From Rhodococcus sp. B50 (GTDB lineage Bacteria; Actinomycetota; Actinomycetes; Mycobacteriales; Mycobacteriaceae): DNA of 64,000 nt. A program made the position numbers and the translations under genes. The DNA lies in NCBI RefSeq assembly GCF_013602415.1, contig NZ_WPAG02000002.1, positions 496,001-560,000 on the forward strand. The letters run 5' to 3'. The notes under the pieces were generated by a model. The model had not been told where the DNA came from and did no database searches. It worked only from the letters and a program-made list of their open reading frames with translations. This document shows, piece after piece, positions 36,870-48,342 of the stretch (position 1 is its first letter; every line of letters begins with the position of its first letter).

Positions 36870-39800
36870 GTGGTGAGACCGCCCAGCGCGCGTTCGGTAG
36901 TTCCCGGCCCCGGTCGGCTCGGCCTCGTCGAGCCGACCGCCTCCGCCGAACTCGCTCGACTCGGATGGAACGACGACGCCGGCGTCGAACTGCTGTGGTC
37001 GCTGTCCCGTGCCCCGAACGCGGATCTGGCGTTGCGCACTCTCGCGCGACTGGCCGACGCGCTCGGCGACGACTGGGCGGAACTCGACTCGGCGCTCCGC
37101 TCGGACACGCGCCTGCGCGGCCGGTTGTTCGGGCTGTTCGGTGCGTCGTCTGCGCTCGGCGACCACGTCGTCGCCAATCCCGATCGCTGGAAGATGCTCG
37201 CGGGCAGCGCGGCGCTGCCCGACAAGCACACCTTCACGGCGCGGATGCTCGACAGCGTCGACGCCGAACCCGAGCCCGACGGGCGGCCCGGTCGGTTGAT
37301 CCACCGGGCCGGACTCGTCGGCCCGCAGGCGGTCGCCGCACTGCGGACGACCTACCGCGACCAGCTCATGTTGATCGCCGCCGCCGATCTTGCCGCGGTG
37401 GTCGAGAACGAACCGGTGGTGCCCTATCTCGAGGTCGGGGCGCTGCTCGCCGACCTCGCCGACGCGGCGCTGACCGCGGCGCTCGCGGTGGCCGTGTCCA
37501 CGGTGATCCCGGAGGGCCCGTGCCCGATCGACCTCGCCGTCATCGCGATGGGCAAGTGCGGTGCGCGCGAACTGAACTACGTCAGCGACGTCGATGTCGT
37601 GTTCGTCGCCGAACCCGCTGATGCCCGGGCGAGCCGGATCGCCGGCGAGATGATGCGCATCGGCACGTCGGCGTTCTTCGAGGTCGATGCAGCGCTGCGC
37701 CCGGAGGGCAAGCGCGGCGAACTCGTCCGCACCCTCGAATCCCATGTCGCCTACTACAACCGGTGGGCCAAGACCTGGGAGTTCCAGGCGCTGCTCAAGG
37801 CACGGCCCATGACCGGCGATCTCGATCTCGGCCGCCGGTACATCGACGCCCTGAGCCCGATGGTGTGGACCGCCTCCGAACGCGAGGACTTCGTGCCCGA
37901 CGTGCAGGCGATGCGGCGTCGGGTCGAGGAGATGGTGCCGCCCGAGCTGCGCGAGCGCGAACTCAAGCTCGGACGCGGGAGCCTCCGCGATGTCGAATTC
38001 GCCGTGCAGTTACTGCAACTCGTGCACGGTCGCGTCGACGAGTCGCTCCGTGTGCCCAACACCGTCGAAGCGCTGTGTGCGCTCGCCGACGGCGGCTATG
38101 TGGGCCGCGACGATGCGGCGAACATGCGGGCGTCCTACGAATTCCTCCGCCTGCTCGAACACCGTTTGCAGTTGCAGCGGCTCAAGCGGACCCACACGCT
38201 GCCTCCGCCGGAGGACCGCGAGGCGTTGCGCTGGCTCGCCCGTGCCGCCCACATGCGACCCGATGGACGCAAGGATGCGCTCGGCGTCCTCGAATCGGAG
38301 ATCAAGCGCAACTCGTCGCGGATCCGCAAACTGCACGCGCGCCTGTTCTACCGGCCGCTGCTCGACTCGGTGAGCAAGCTCGACAAGGAAGCGCTGCGGT
38401 TGTCACCCGATGCGGCGGTCCGTCAGCTCGCGGCACTGGGATACAACGCCCCGCAGCACGCGATGGAACACCTCGCGGCGTTGTCCGGCGGGGCCTCGCG
38501 CAAGGCGCGCATTCAGGCGTTGCTGCTCCCGCAGCTGCTCGAATATCTCGGTGAGACAACCGATCCGGACGCCGGTCTGCTCGCCTATCGGCGGTTGTCC
38601 GATGCGCTCTACGACACCGTCTGGTTCCTGCGGGTGCTGCGCGACGAACCAGCAGTGGCCGAACGCCTCATGACGGTTCTCGGCTCCTCGGCCTACGTCG
38701 CCGACCTGCTGGTGAAATCTCCCGACGTCATCCGCCTGTACGCCGACGCGTCTACCGGACCGAGGTTGCTCGAGGCGAACCCGCCCGAGGTGGCGCGCGC
38801 CCTCGTCGCCTCGTCGTCGCGCTATTCCGATCCCGTACGCGCGATCGCCGCTGCCCGTTCGCTCCGGCGTGCCGAACTCGCGCGGGTCGCGAGCGCCGAC
38901 ATCCTCGGGATGCTCGACGTGCCGCAGGTGTGCAAGGCGTTGTCCGCAGTGTGGGCGGGCGTGCTCGAAGCCGCGCTCGACGCGGTGATCCGTGCTTCGG
39001 AACAGTCTCGCGGACCGGCCCCGGCCCGCATCGCGGTGATCGGGATGGGACGGCTCGGGGGCGGCGAACTCGGCTACGGATCCGATGCGGACGTGTTGTT
39101 CGTGTGTGATCCGCTACCGGACGCCGACGAGACGGATGCGGTCAAGTGGGCCACGAGCACCGCCGAACAGGTGCGGCGACTGCTGGGTGCGCCGAGCACC
39201 GATCCGCCTCTCGAGGTGGATCTGGATCTGCGTCCGGAAGGTCGCAGCGGTCCGATCGTGAGGACGTTCGCGTCCTACCGGGCGTACTACACGCAGTGGG
39301 CCGAAGTGTGGGAGGTGCAGGCGCTGCTGCGCGCGCATGCCGTCGCAGGGGATCGCGAACTCGGCACACGCTTCCTGCACATGATCGACGACGTGCGCTA
39401 TCCCGAGGGCGGGGTGTCCCACGAGGCCGTCCGCGAGATCCGGCGGATCAAGGCCCGCGTCGACTCCGAGCGGCTGCCGCGCGGCGCCGATCCGGCGACC
39501 CACACCAAACTCGGGAGGGGTGGACTCGCCGACATCGAGTGGACCGTGCAGTTGCTGCAGCTCCAGCACGCATACGACATCCCGGCATTGCACACGACCT
39601 CGACGCTCGACGCGCTCGACGCCATCGGAGCCGCCGAACTGCTCAGCGCGACCGACGTCGAGCTCCTCCGGACGGCGTGGATCACCGCGACGGATGCGCG
39701 GAACTGTCTCGTGCTCGTGCGCGGCAAACCGACCGACCAGCTCCCCGGCCCCGGTCGATTGCTGGAAGCGGTTGCCCGCGTGACGGGTTGGCGTGGCGAG

Positions 39801-39881
39801 GACGCGTCGGAGTTCCTCGACTACTACCTGCGCGTGACGCGACGTGCGCGGGCGGTCGTCGAGCGGGTCTTCTGGGACTAG
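36870..39881 (+). CDS. glnE: Bifunctional glutamine-synthetase adenylyltransferase/deadenylylase
   Basis: 1003 residues from GTG 36870 (GTG 36873 is the next codon). Two nucleotidyltransferase domains: [23 protein letters not shown] near residue 225 (deadenylylase half) and [23 protein letters not shown] near residue 725 (adenylylase half). Each is followed by helical domains with [18 protein letters not shown] and [18 protein letters not shown]. It modifies Tyr406 of GlnA1 to lower activity under high nitrogen. In M. tuberculosis it is essential. The placement after glnA2 is the usual actinobacterial order. Confidence 0.95.
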   Translation: MVRPPSARSVVPGPGRLGLVEPTASAELARLGWNDDAGVELLWSLSRAPNADLALRTLARLADALGDDWAELDSALRSDTRLRGRLFGLFGASSALGDHVVANPDRWKMLAGSAALPDKHTFTARMLDSVDAEPEPDGRPGRLIHRAGLVGPQAVAALRTTYRDQLMLIAAADLAAVVENEPVVPYLEVGALLADLADAALTAALAVAVSTVIPEGPCPIDLAVIAMGKCGARELNYVSDVDVVFVAEPADARASRIAGEMMRIGTSAFFEVDAALRPEGKRGELVRTLESHVAYYNRWAKTWEFQALLKARPMTGDLDLGRRYIDALSPMVWTASEREDFVPDVQAMRRRVEEMVPPELRERELKLGRGSLRDVEFAVQLLQLVHGRVDESLRVPNTVEALCALADGGYVGRDDAANMRASYEFLRLLEHRLQLQRLKRTHTLPPPEDREALRWLARAAHMRPDGRKDALGVLESEIKRNSSRIRKLHARLFYRPLLDSVSKLDKEALRLSPDAAVRQLAALGYNAPQHAMEHLAALSGGASRKARIQALLLPQLLEYLGETTDPDAGLLAYRRLSDALYDTVWFLRVLRDEPAVAERLMTVLGSSAYVADLLVKSPDVIRLYADASTGPRLLEANPPEVARALVASSSRYSDPVRAIAAARSLRRAELARVASADILGMLDVPQVCKALSAVWAGVLEAALDAVIRASEQSRGPAPARIAVIGMGRLGGGELGYGSDADVLFVCDPLPDADETDAVKWATSTAEQVRRLLGAPSTDPPLEVDLDLRPEGRSGPIVRTFASYRAYYTQWAEVWEVQALLRAHAVAGDRELGTRFLHMIDDVRYPEGGVSHEAVREIRRIKARVDSERLPRGADPATHTKLGRGGLADIEWTVQLLQLQHAYDIPALHTTSTLDALDAIGAAELLSATDVELLRTAWITATDARNCLVLVRGKPTDQLPGPGRLLEAVARVTGWRGEDASEFLDYYLRVTRRARAVVERVFWD

Positions 39882-39887
39882 CGGACC

Positions 39888-40223
39888 TCAGTCGCAGACG
39901 ATGACGAGTGCGAGTCCTCGCCAGACGTCGACCTCGGTCTTGTCCCATGTGCCGTCTTCGTGATTCCAGTCGTATTCGACCTCGACGTCGTAGCCGCGGT
40001 CGCGTTGCTCGGTCACCCGGCAGTTCTGCATGGTGCTGCCGGAACGGTTGAGGATGATGTAGGGGACTCCGGCGTCGGAGAGCACTGTCTGGGCCTGCTC
40101 CTGTGACATCCCGACGACGGAGACGTCGGTCTGTGCCACTGCGGTGCCGGCGAGTGCGACGGACAGAGGAACGGGGGACAGGAGTGCGGCGGCACAAGCC
40201 GCCGAGATGAGGGATCTACGCAT
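39888..40223 (-). CDS. Small secreted PASTA-like protein
   Basis: 111 residues from ATG 40223, with GGGAGG 7 bases upstream. A Sec signal peptide runs to AVAQ (residue 31). The mature part begins DVSVVGMSQEQAQTVLSDAGVPYIIL, the pattern of a PASTA domain (glycine, Ser/Thr, A-x-x-x-L-x-x-A-G), then an ERNRSG-like turn and Cys in NCRVTEQ and VCD that may form a disulphide. It is a single stand-alone unit rather than part of a kinase. A cell-wall-binding role is possible. A CRP-like palindrome lies about 80 bp upstream. Confidence 0.7.
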   Translation of the reverse strand: MRRSLISAACAAALLSPVPLSVALAGTAVAQTDVSVVGMSQEQAQTVLSDAGVPYIILNRSGSTMQNCRVTEQRDRGYDVEVEYDWNHEDGTWDKTEVDVWRGLALVIVCD

Positions 40224-40294
40224 GGTGGGGCCTCCCAGGGAGACGAGTCGTTCGAATACGGACCTCGTCGCATCTGCTCCCCCCGAGAGCGGAA

Positions 40295-40310
40295 TGTGAC
40301 ACATATCACC
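40295..40310. promoter_or_regulatory. CRP/GlxR-like binding site
   Basis: TGTGA-CACATA-TCACC matches the TGTGA-N6-TCACA site of CRP/Cmr/GlxR regulators in 9 of 10 fixed positions. It lies 72 bp upstream of the PASTA-like gene (minus strand) in the 237-bp gap that also contains the katG terminator. Confidence 0.55.
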
Positions 40311-40387
40311 AAAGTCGCACTCCAACGGTACACCTGTGTGTAGTAAGTCTGTCCAGTCCGTTTTCGCTATCCCTTGTCCGCACACGG

Positions 40388-40421
40388 CGGAGCCACCCGC
40401 CGAGTACGGCGGGTGGCTCCG
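40388..40421 (-). terminator. Terminator of katG
   Basis: A 15-bp perfect stem (40388-40402 with 40407-40421) has an AGTA loop and lies 40 bases past the katG stop. No U-run, but stem strength and position are convincing. Confidence 0.8.
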
Positions 40422-40460
40422 GAGTGGTGCGTCAGGTGCGGTCGTGGACCGCCCCAGCGG

Positions 40461-43122
<2,662 letters not shown>

Positions 43123-43130
43123 GTGCCCAC

Positions 43131-43155
43131 TATGGACCACTTTTCTGGAATCGGT
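43131..43155 (-). promoter_or_regulatory. AT-rich FurA operator upstream of furA-katG
   Basis: On the minus strand GATTCCAGAAAAGTGGTCC stands 9 bases before the GTG. It closely resembles the AT-rich FurA operator in front of mycobacterial furA as I recall it. The short distance to the start codon fits a leaderless transcript. Confidence 0.6.
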
Positions 43156-43274
43156 CGCGATTTCGCCGGATCTGTCCATGAACGAACAGTTCTCGCGCGC
43201 CGAACCGAGGTTTGCTACCGCTGCAGCAGGGGCGAACCTCGATTCGGCGCGCGGGGATGCCGGTGCGGAAATGG

Positions 43275-43315
43275 CGAGAGGCCGCCCGTCCCGAACAGGG
43301 AAGAGCGGCCTCTCG
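43275..43315 (-). terminator. Terminator of glnA1
   Basis: CGAGAGGCCGC (43275-43285) pairs with GCGGCCTCTCG (43305-43315) around a 19-base loop, 22 bases after the glnA1 stop. Confidence 0.65.
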
Positions 43316-43337
43316 AGGAGTGCTTACCGGACTCGAC

Positions 43338-44774
43338 TCAGCAGTCGAAGTACAGCTGGAACTCGTAGGGGTGCGGACGCAGGTTGACCGGAGCGATCTC
43401 CTGCTCGCGCTTGAGCGAGATCCAGGTCTCGATGAGGTCGGTGGTGAAGACACCACCCTCGGTGAGGTACTCGTGGTCGCGCTCGAGATTGTCGATGACA
43501 GCCGACAGGCTCGTCGGAGCCTGCGGGATGTTCTTGGCCTCCTCCGGCGGGAGCTCGTAGAGGTCCTTGTCGACCGGGGCGAGCGGCTCGATCTTGTTCT
43601 TGATGCCGTCGAGGCCGGCCATCATCTGCGCCGCGAAGTTCAGGTAGGGGTTACCCGAGGAGTCGGGAGCGCGGAACTCGAGGCGCTTGGCCTTCGGGTT
43701 GTTGCCCGTGATCGGGATACGCACGGCAGCCGAACGGTTGCGCTGGCTGTACACGAGGTTGATCGGAGCCTCGTAGCCCGGAACCAGGCGGTGGTACGAG
43801 TTGATCGTCGGGTTCGTGAAGGCGAGCAGCGACGGGGCGTGGTGCAGGATGCCACCGATGTACCAGCGGGCCACATCCGACAGGCCCGCATATCCGGCCT
43901 CGTCGTGGAACAGCGGCTTGCCGTCCTTCCACAGCGACTGGTGCACGTGCATGCCCGAACCGTTGTCGCCGAACAGCGGCTTCGGCATGAAGGTGACGGT
44001 CTTGCCGGCCTGCCACGCGGTGTTCTTGACGATGTACTTGAACAGCTGCAGGTCGTCGGCCGCGGCGAGCAGCGTGTTGAACTTGTAGTTGATCTCGGCC
44101 TGACCACCGGTGCCCACCTCGTGGTGGCCGCGCTCGAGTTCGAAGCCGGCGTTGGACAGGTTGGTGGCGATCTGATCGCGCAGGTCGACGTAGTGGTCGT
44201 ACGGTGCGACGGGGAAGTAGCCGCCCTTCGCCCGGACCTTGTAGCCGCGGTTGGGGGTGCCGTCGGCGTTGTACTCGGCGCCGGTGTTCCAGGAACCGGA
44301 GATCGCGTCGATCTCGTAGAAGGCACCGTTCATCTTCGAGTCGTAGGCGATCGAGTCGAAGATGTAGAACTCGGCCTCGGCACCGAAGAAGGCGGTGTCG
44401 GCGATGCCGGTGCTGATCAGGTATTCCTCGGCCTTACGCGCGACGTTGCGAGGGTCGCGGCTGTAGGACTCGCGGGTGAAGGGGTCGTGGACGAAGAAGC
44501 TGATGTTGAGTGTCTTGGCGGCGCGGAACGGATCCAGACGCGCGGTCGTCACGTCGGGGAGCAGCAGCATGTCGGACTCGTGAATCGACTGGAACCCACG
44601 GACCGAGGAACCGTCGAATGCCAGGCCGTCCTCGAGCACGTCCTCGTTGAAGGCCTTGGCCGGGATGGAGAAGTGCTGCTCGATGCCGGGCAGGTCGGTG
44701 AAGCGGACGTCGACGTATTCGACGTTCTCTTCCGCGATGAACTTGAAGACCTCTTCGGCCGTGGTGAACGCCAC
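43338..44774 (-). CDS. glnA1: Glutamine synthetase type I beta, GlnA1
   Basis: 478 residues from GTG 44774, with AAGGAG 7 bases upstream. It contains [24 protein letters not shown] (metal Glu), [38 protein letters not shown], and the adenylylation loop [10 protein letters not shown] with Tyr406, the residue GlnE modifies. It is the main ammonium-assimilating enzyme. A GlnR-like box and a promoter lie upstream. In M. tuberculosis it is also exported and makes poly-glutamine. It is divergent from the RDD gene. Confidence 0.97.
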   Translation of the reverse strand: MAFTTAEEVFKFIAEENVEYVDVRFTDLPGIEQHFSIPAKAFNEDVLEDGLAFDGSSVRGFQSIHESDMLLLPDVTTARLDPFRAAKTLNISFFVHDPFTRESYSRDPRNVARKAEEYLISTGIADTAFFGAEAEFYIFDSIAYDSKMNGAFYEIDAISGSWNTGAEYNADGTPNRGYKVRAKGGYFPVAPYDHYVDLRDQIATNLSNAGFELERGHHEVGTGGQAEINYKFNTLLAAADDLQLFKYIVKNTAWQAGKTVTFMPKPLFGDNGSGMHVHQSLWKDGKPLFHDEAGYAGLSDVARWYIGGILHHAPSLLAFTNPTINSYHRLVPGYEAPINLVYSQRNRSAAVRIPITGNNPKAKRLEFRAPDSSGNPYLNFAAQMMAGLDGIKNKIEPLAPVDKDLYELPPEEAKNIPQAPTSLSAVIDNLERDHEYLTEGGVFTTDLIETWISLKREQEIAPVNLRPHPYEFQLYFDC

Positions 44775-44833
44775 GCTTGTGCTCCTTCAGTCGGTGCGCG
44801 CCATGGGTGCTGGGCGCCTGCGTCGGATCAGAC

Positions 44834-44885
44834 GTTATGGATCTGGTGTTGCCCGTCCATCAAGCCTATGTTTCGCGGGTGTTAC
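44834..44885 (-). promoter_or_regulatory. GlnR-type box and glnA1 promoter
   Basis: On the minus strand GTAAC-ACCCGC-GAAAC (44885-44870) matches the GTNAC-N6-GAAAC unit of actinobacterial GlnR. Directly downstream are TTGATG (44863-44858) and CATAAC (44839-44834) with 18 bases between, a likely promoter. The box sits just upstream of the -35, the position of an activator. Confidence 0.7.
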
Positions 44886-44984
44886 ACATGTCTTCGTCCT
44901 GCTGTGAGGTCGAAAAGGTGGTATAAGTCACCACGGCCAACACGGGTCGACGCTGGTCCGCCCAGGAGAGCTTATCCTGGTGCC

Positions 44985-45461
44985 ATGGCACGCATGACGG
45001 GCAGTTGGCTTTCCGGGCCTGCTGCGGCGCTCCCCAAAGGTCTCGAGCAAGAGCAGGACTATCCCGGGCAGCTGCTCGGACTCCCCGAGCACGGCCCCGG
45101 TTCCATGGTGCCCACGATCCGCAGGGTGCTCGCCCTCGTGATCGACTGGTTCATGGCCATGGCGATCGCTGCGGGTCTCGTCGGGGGCAACCCACTCGAG
45201 AGTCCGCTGTTGTCGTCGTACACCCTGATCATCTGGTTCGTGGTGGGCGTGGGATGCGTGAGCCTGTTCTCGTTCACGCCGGGGCAGTTCGTCGCCGGTC
45301 TGCAGGTGGCGCGGGTGGACGCTCCCGTGCGAGTCGGTATCGTGCGAGCGCTCGCCCGCCAGGTCCTGCTGGTGTTCATCGCTCCGGCGCTCGTCACGGA
45401 CATCGACGGTCGCGGCCTCCAGGACCGCGCCACCGGCACCGCAGTCGTTCGTTCGCGCTGA
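44985..45461 (+). CDS. RDD-family membrane protein
   Basis: 158 residues from ATG 44985. An N-terminal soluble part (GLEQEQDYPGQLLGLPEHGPGS) is followed by RRVLALVIDWFMAMAIAAG, the Arg-Asp bearing helix of RDD proteins, and three further hydrophobic segments (LLSSYTLIIWFVVGVGC, SLFSFTPGQFVAGL, RQVLLVFIAPALV). The Rv2219A orthologue lies at the same place. Function unknown; RDD proteins may act in Na+/H+ exchange or lipid transport. It is divergent from glnA1, and TATAAG at 44922-44927 is a possible -10. Confidence 0.88.
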   Translation: MARMTGSWLSGPAAALPKGLEQEQDYPGQLLGLPEHGPGSMVPTIRRVLALVIDWFMAMAIAAGLVGGNPLESPLLSSYTLIIWFVVGVGCVSLFSFTPGQFVAGLQVARVDAPVRVGIVRALARQVLLVFIAPALVTDIDGRGLQDRATGTAVVRSR

Positions 45462-45510
45462 CCGCGGTGGTTCGCCGGCGCTGACCGCGCAACCACTTTT
45501 CCGTAGACAC

Positions 45511-45549
45511 CGAAGGCCGCCTTCGTCCCCGGGACGAAGGCGGCCTTCG
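45511..45549. terminator. Bidirectional terminator RDD / DUF4191
   Basis: A perfect 19-bp inverted repeat beginning CGAAGGCCGCCTTCGTCCC has one central base. It lies between two convergent genes, 49 bp after one stop and 15 bp after the other. Confidence 0.85.
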
Positions 45550-45564
45550 ATGTAGTTCGGAAGG

Positions 45565-46305
45565 TCAGCGGCGACGCATGGTGCGCTGCACGCTGCGCAT
45601 CTTCGCGCCGGCGGGAAGCGGGCCCTTGGGCATGGCCGGACCGGACTTCTTCGAGCTCAGCGCCGACAGGCGACCTTCGATGGTGTCCATCCGCTTGGTG
45701 TCGATGTTGCGGGGCAGCTTGTTCAGACGCTTCTGCAGCTCGGAGAGCGGGACCTGGCCCTCGTCGTTGCCGACGACGAACTCGTAGATGGGGGTGTCGC
45801 CCACCAAGCGCGCGACCCGCTTCTTCTCCTGGGCCAGCAGACCCTTCACCCGACCGGCGTTGCCCTCACCGACGAGGATCACGCCCGGGCGTCCGATCAC
45901 GCGGTGCACGGCGTCGAGCTGGGTGGTGCCCGCAACCGCCTGGGTCACGCGCCACGCCCCCTGCAGGTTGTCGAGCGCCCACGCGGCCGCACCGGCCTGA
46001 CCGTCGGCCTTCGCGTACACGCTCTTCTGCACCCGGCGCCCGAAGATGATGAAGGCGAGGAGGACTCCGACGAGGATGCCGACCGGCAGCAGGAACCACT
46101 GGATGCCGAAGATCAGACCGACGACGAAGAACACCACGATCGAACCGACGAGGGCACCGATCATCCACGGCAGGAGTGCCTTGTCCTCCTTGCGCTGGAT
46201 CTGGAACGCCTGCCACAGCTGGGTTCGACGCTCCTTCGACGCCTGCTTGCGTGCGGCCTTCGCCGCGGCCTTCGCTTCCTTGTCGGTCTTGCTGCCCTTC
46301 GCCAT
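45565..46305 (-). CDS. DUF4191 membrane protein (Rv2219-like)
   Basis: 246 residues from ATG 46305. A Lys/Ala-rich basic N-terminus (MAKGSKTDKEAKAAAKAARKQ) is followed by two transmembrane helices (about residues 48-66 and 70-88) and a cytoplasmic domain with RRVQKSVYAKADGQAGAAAWALDNLQGAWRV. It is conserved in actinobacteria next to lipA and called DUF4191. Function unknown. The link to lipA suggests lipoate or membrane work, but nothing shows this directly. Confidence 0.85.
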   Translation of the reverse strand: MAKGSKTDKEAKAAAKAARKQASKERRTQLWQAFQIQRKEDKALLPWMIGALVGSIVVFFVVGLIFGIQWFLLPVGILVGVLLAFIIFGRRVQKSVYAKADGQAGAAAWALDNLQGAWRVTQAVAGTTQLDAVHRVIGRPGVILVGEGNAGRVKGLLAQEKKRVARLVGDTPIYEFVVGNDEGQVPLSELQKRLNKLPRNIDTKRMDTIEGRLSALSSKKSGPAMPKGPLPAGAKMRSVQRTMRRR

Positions 46306-46319
46306 GTATTCAAGGATAC

Positions 46320-46355
46320 GGCCCCGGTGGTGGCACCTTTACCACCACCGGGGCC
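46320..46355 (-). terminator. Terminator of lipA
   Basis: GGCCCCGGTGGTGG (46320-46333) pairs with its complement (46342-46355) around 8 bases, ending 19 bases past the lipA stop and before the DUF4191 start. Confidence 0.75.
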
Positions 46356-46374
46356 GTGACGAACTTGCGCGACG

Positions 46375-47385
46375 TCAGTTGCCGAAGCGCGCGAGAACCG
46401 CGCCGGCTTCTTGGGAAGCTGTGCCCTCCTCGGCGAGATGCGCCTGGTCGGCGGGCAGTTCGCGTCCGTGGTGAGCCATCGCCTGCGCGTACAGGCGGCC
46501 TGCGCGGTACGACGAACGCACCAGCGGCCCGGCCATCACACCGGCGAACCCGATCTCGCGGGCGGTCTCGGAGTGGTCGACGAACTCCTGCGGCTTGACC
46601 CAGCGCTCGACCGGATGGTGGAGCGGGGAGGGCCGGAGGTACTGGGTGATCGTGATGATGTCGCACCCGGCGTCGTGCAGGTCGTGCAGCGCTTCGGTGA
46701 CCTCCTCGGGGGTCTCGCCCATGCCGAGGATGAGGTTGGACTTGGTGACCAGACCGAAGTCGCGGGCCTGCCGGATCACGTCGAGCGACCGCTCGTAGCG
46801 GAAGGCCGGACGGATGCGCTTGAAGATCCGCGGCACGGTCTCGACGTTGTGCGCGAGCACCTCGGGACGCGACTCGAAGACCTCGGCCAGCAGGTCGGGC
46901 TTGCCGTTGAAGTCGGGGATCAGGTTCTCGACGCCGGTGCCCGGATTGAGCGCGTGGATCTGCTTCACCGTCTCGGCGTACAGCCACGCACCGCCGTCGG
47001 GCAGATCGTCGCGGGCGACGCCGGTGATCGTGGAGTAGCGCAGACCCATGGACCGGACCGACTCGGCGACGCGGCGCGGCTCGTCGCGGTCGAGGGCGGT
47101 CGGCTTGCCGGTGTCGATCTGGCAGAAGTCGCAGCGCCGGGTGCACTGCTCGCCACCGATGAGGAAGGTCGCCTCGCGGTCTTCCCAGCACTCGTAGATG
47201 TTGGGACAACCGGCTTCCTCGCACACCGTGTGCAGACCTTCGCGTCGCACCAGGCCTTTGAGGTCGGTGTACTCCGGGCCCATCTTCGCCCGGGTCTTGA
47301 TCCAGTTGGGTTTGCGTTCGATCGGCGTCTGCGCGTTTCGGGTCTCGATCCGCAGCAGCTTGCGTCCTTCTGGGGCCACAGTCAC
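46375..47385 (-). CDS. lipA: Lipoyl synthase
   Basis: 336 residues from GTG 47385 (a second GTG at 47379 is possible). It is a radical-SAM enzyme: the auxiliary cluster Cys set is [12 protein letters not shown] and the SAM cluster is CTRRCDFC. It inserts the two sulphurs into octanoyl groups on lipoyl domains, including those of DlaT encoded downstream in the window. Upstream lipB lies 53 bp away on the same strand. Confidence 0.96.
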   Translation of the reverse strand: MTVAPEGRKLLRIETRNAQTPIERKPNWIKTRAKMGPEYTDLKGLVRREGLHTVCEEAGCPNIYECWEDREATFLIGGEQCTRRCDFCQIDTGKPTALDRDEPRRVAESVRSMGLRYSTITGVARDDLPDGGAWLYAETVKQIHALNPGTGVENLIPDFNGKPDLLAEVFESRPEVLAHNVETVPRIFKRIRPAFRYERSLDVIRQARDFGLVTKSNLILGMGETPEEVTEALHDLHDAGCDIITITQYLRPSPLHHPVERWVKPQEFVDHSETAREIGFAGVMAGPLVRSSYRAGRLYAQAMAHHGRELPADQAHLAEEGTASQEAGAVLARFGN

Positions 47386-47438
47386 GCCCTCGATCGTACG
47401 CCGCCGGTCCTGCCCCGATCGGGCGGGTGCGACAGCCC

Positions 47439-48218
47439 TCAGAACCGGTGCGTCGTGAATTCCGGGGTGGTGGTGGGAATTCCGGACGCGCCGACGGCCT
47501 GCTCGAAGGTGACCCGGTCGATGTCGCAGTCGGTCACGGGGATTCGGCCGTCGAGCGCAGAGATGACGGCCTCCGTGACGGCGGGGATCACCTCGTCGAC
47601 GGTGACCTCCCGGCCGAGTTCGCCGGTGAGCGACGCAACTCCGGCATCGCGGATACCGCACGGGACGATCGAGTCGAACGCGTCGAGCGCCGAATTGCAG
47701 TTGAGCGAGAAGCCGTGCATCGCGACCCCGCGTTGCACCCGGATGCCGATCGCGGCGATCTTGCGTTCGGGAAGCCAGTGCCCGTCGCGCAGTTCGGCGG
47801 GAAGCCACACGCCGGACCGTCCCTCCACGCGACCGCACGTCAGGCCCATGTCGGTGCACACTCGGATCAGGCCCTGCTCGATGCGGCGCACGTAACCCAC
47901 CACGTCGATCGGTTCGGCGAGCTTGACGATGGGGTAGCCGACGAGCTGGCCCGGACCGTGCCAGGTGATCTTGCCGCCGCGGTCGACGTCGATGACGGGG
48001 GTGCCGTCGGTGGGTCGGTCACCGTCCTCGGTGCGGCGCCCGGCGGTGTAGACGGGCGGGTGTTCGAGCAGCAGCAGGGTGTCGGCGCCGATGCCGTCGG
48101 CGCGCTCGTTCGCGAGTTCGCGCTGCTTCTCCCAGGCCTCGAGATAGCCGATGGTTCCGAGACGCGCGACGGCGACGGGAGCCGAGTCGGAGCGGGCGGA
48201 AGACGAGGGATTGCTCAT
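47439..48218 (-). CDS. lipB: Octanoyltransferase
   Basis: 259 residues from ATG 48218. It contains the biotin/lipoate-ligase fold with [36 protein letters not shown] (the catalytic Lys) and PCGI (the catalytic Cys). It transfers octanoate from ACP to lipoyl domains before LipA acts. A 20-residue Ser-rich N-terminal extension is dispensable. It is next to lipA on one side and dlaT on the other. Confidence 0.96.
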   Translation of the reverse strand: MSNPSSSARSDSAPVAVARLGTIGYLEAWEKQRELANERADGIGADTLLLLEHPPVYTAGRRTEDGDRPTDGTPVIDVDRGGKITWHGPGQLVGYPIVKLAEPIDVVGYVRRIEQGLIRVCTDMGLTCGRVEGRSGVWLPAELRDGHWLPERKIAAIGIRVQRGVAMHGFSLNCNSALDAFDSIVPCGIRDAGVASLTGELGREVTVDEVIPAVTEAVISALDGRIPVTDCDIDRVTFEQAVGASGIPTTTPEFTTHRF

Positions 48219-48272
48219 GTTCCTGAACTCTACGCCGCGCGGTACGGCGTGAGCACCCGCAGTGCGGGGACG

Positions 48273-48309
48273 CCGCGGGGGCACCACCTGATCGGTGATG
48301 CCCCCGCGG
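48273..48309 (-). terminator. Terminator of dlaT
   Basis: CCGCGGGGGCA pairs with TGCCCCCGCGG (48299-48309); an inner CACC/GGTG extends the stem. It lies 34 bases after the dlaT stop. Confidence 0.7.
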
Positions 48310-48342
48310 ACGTTGCCCGGATCGTCGTCCGGTTCTTCGGAC

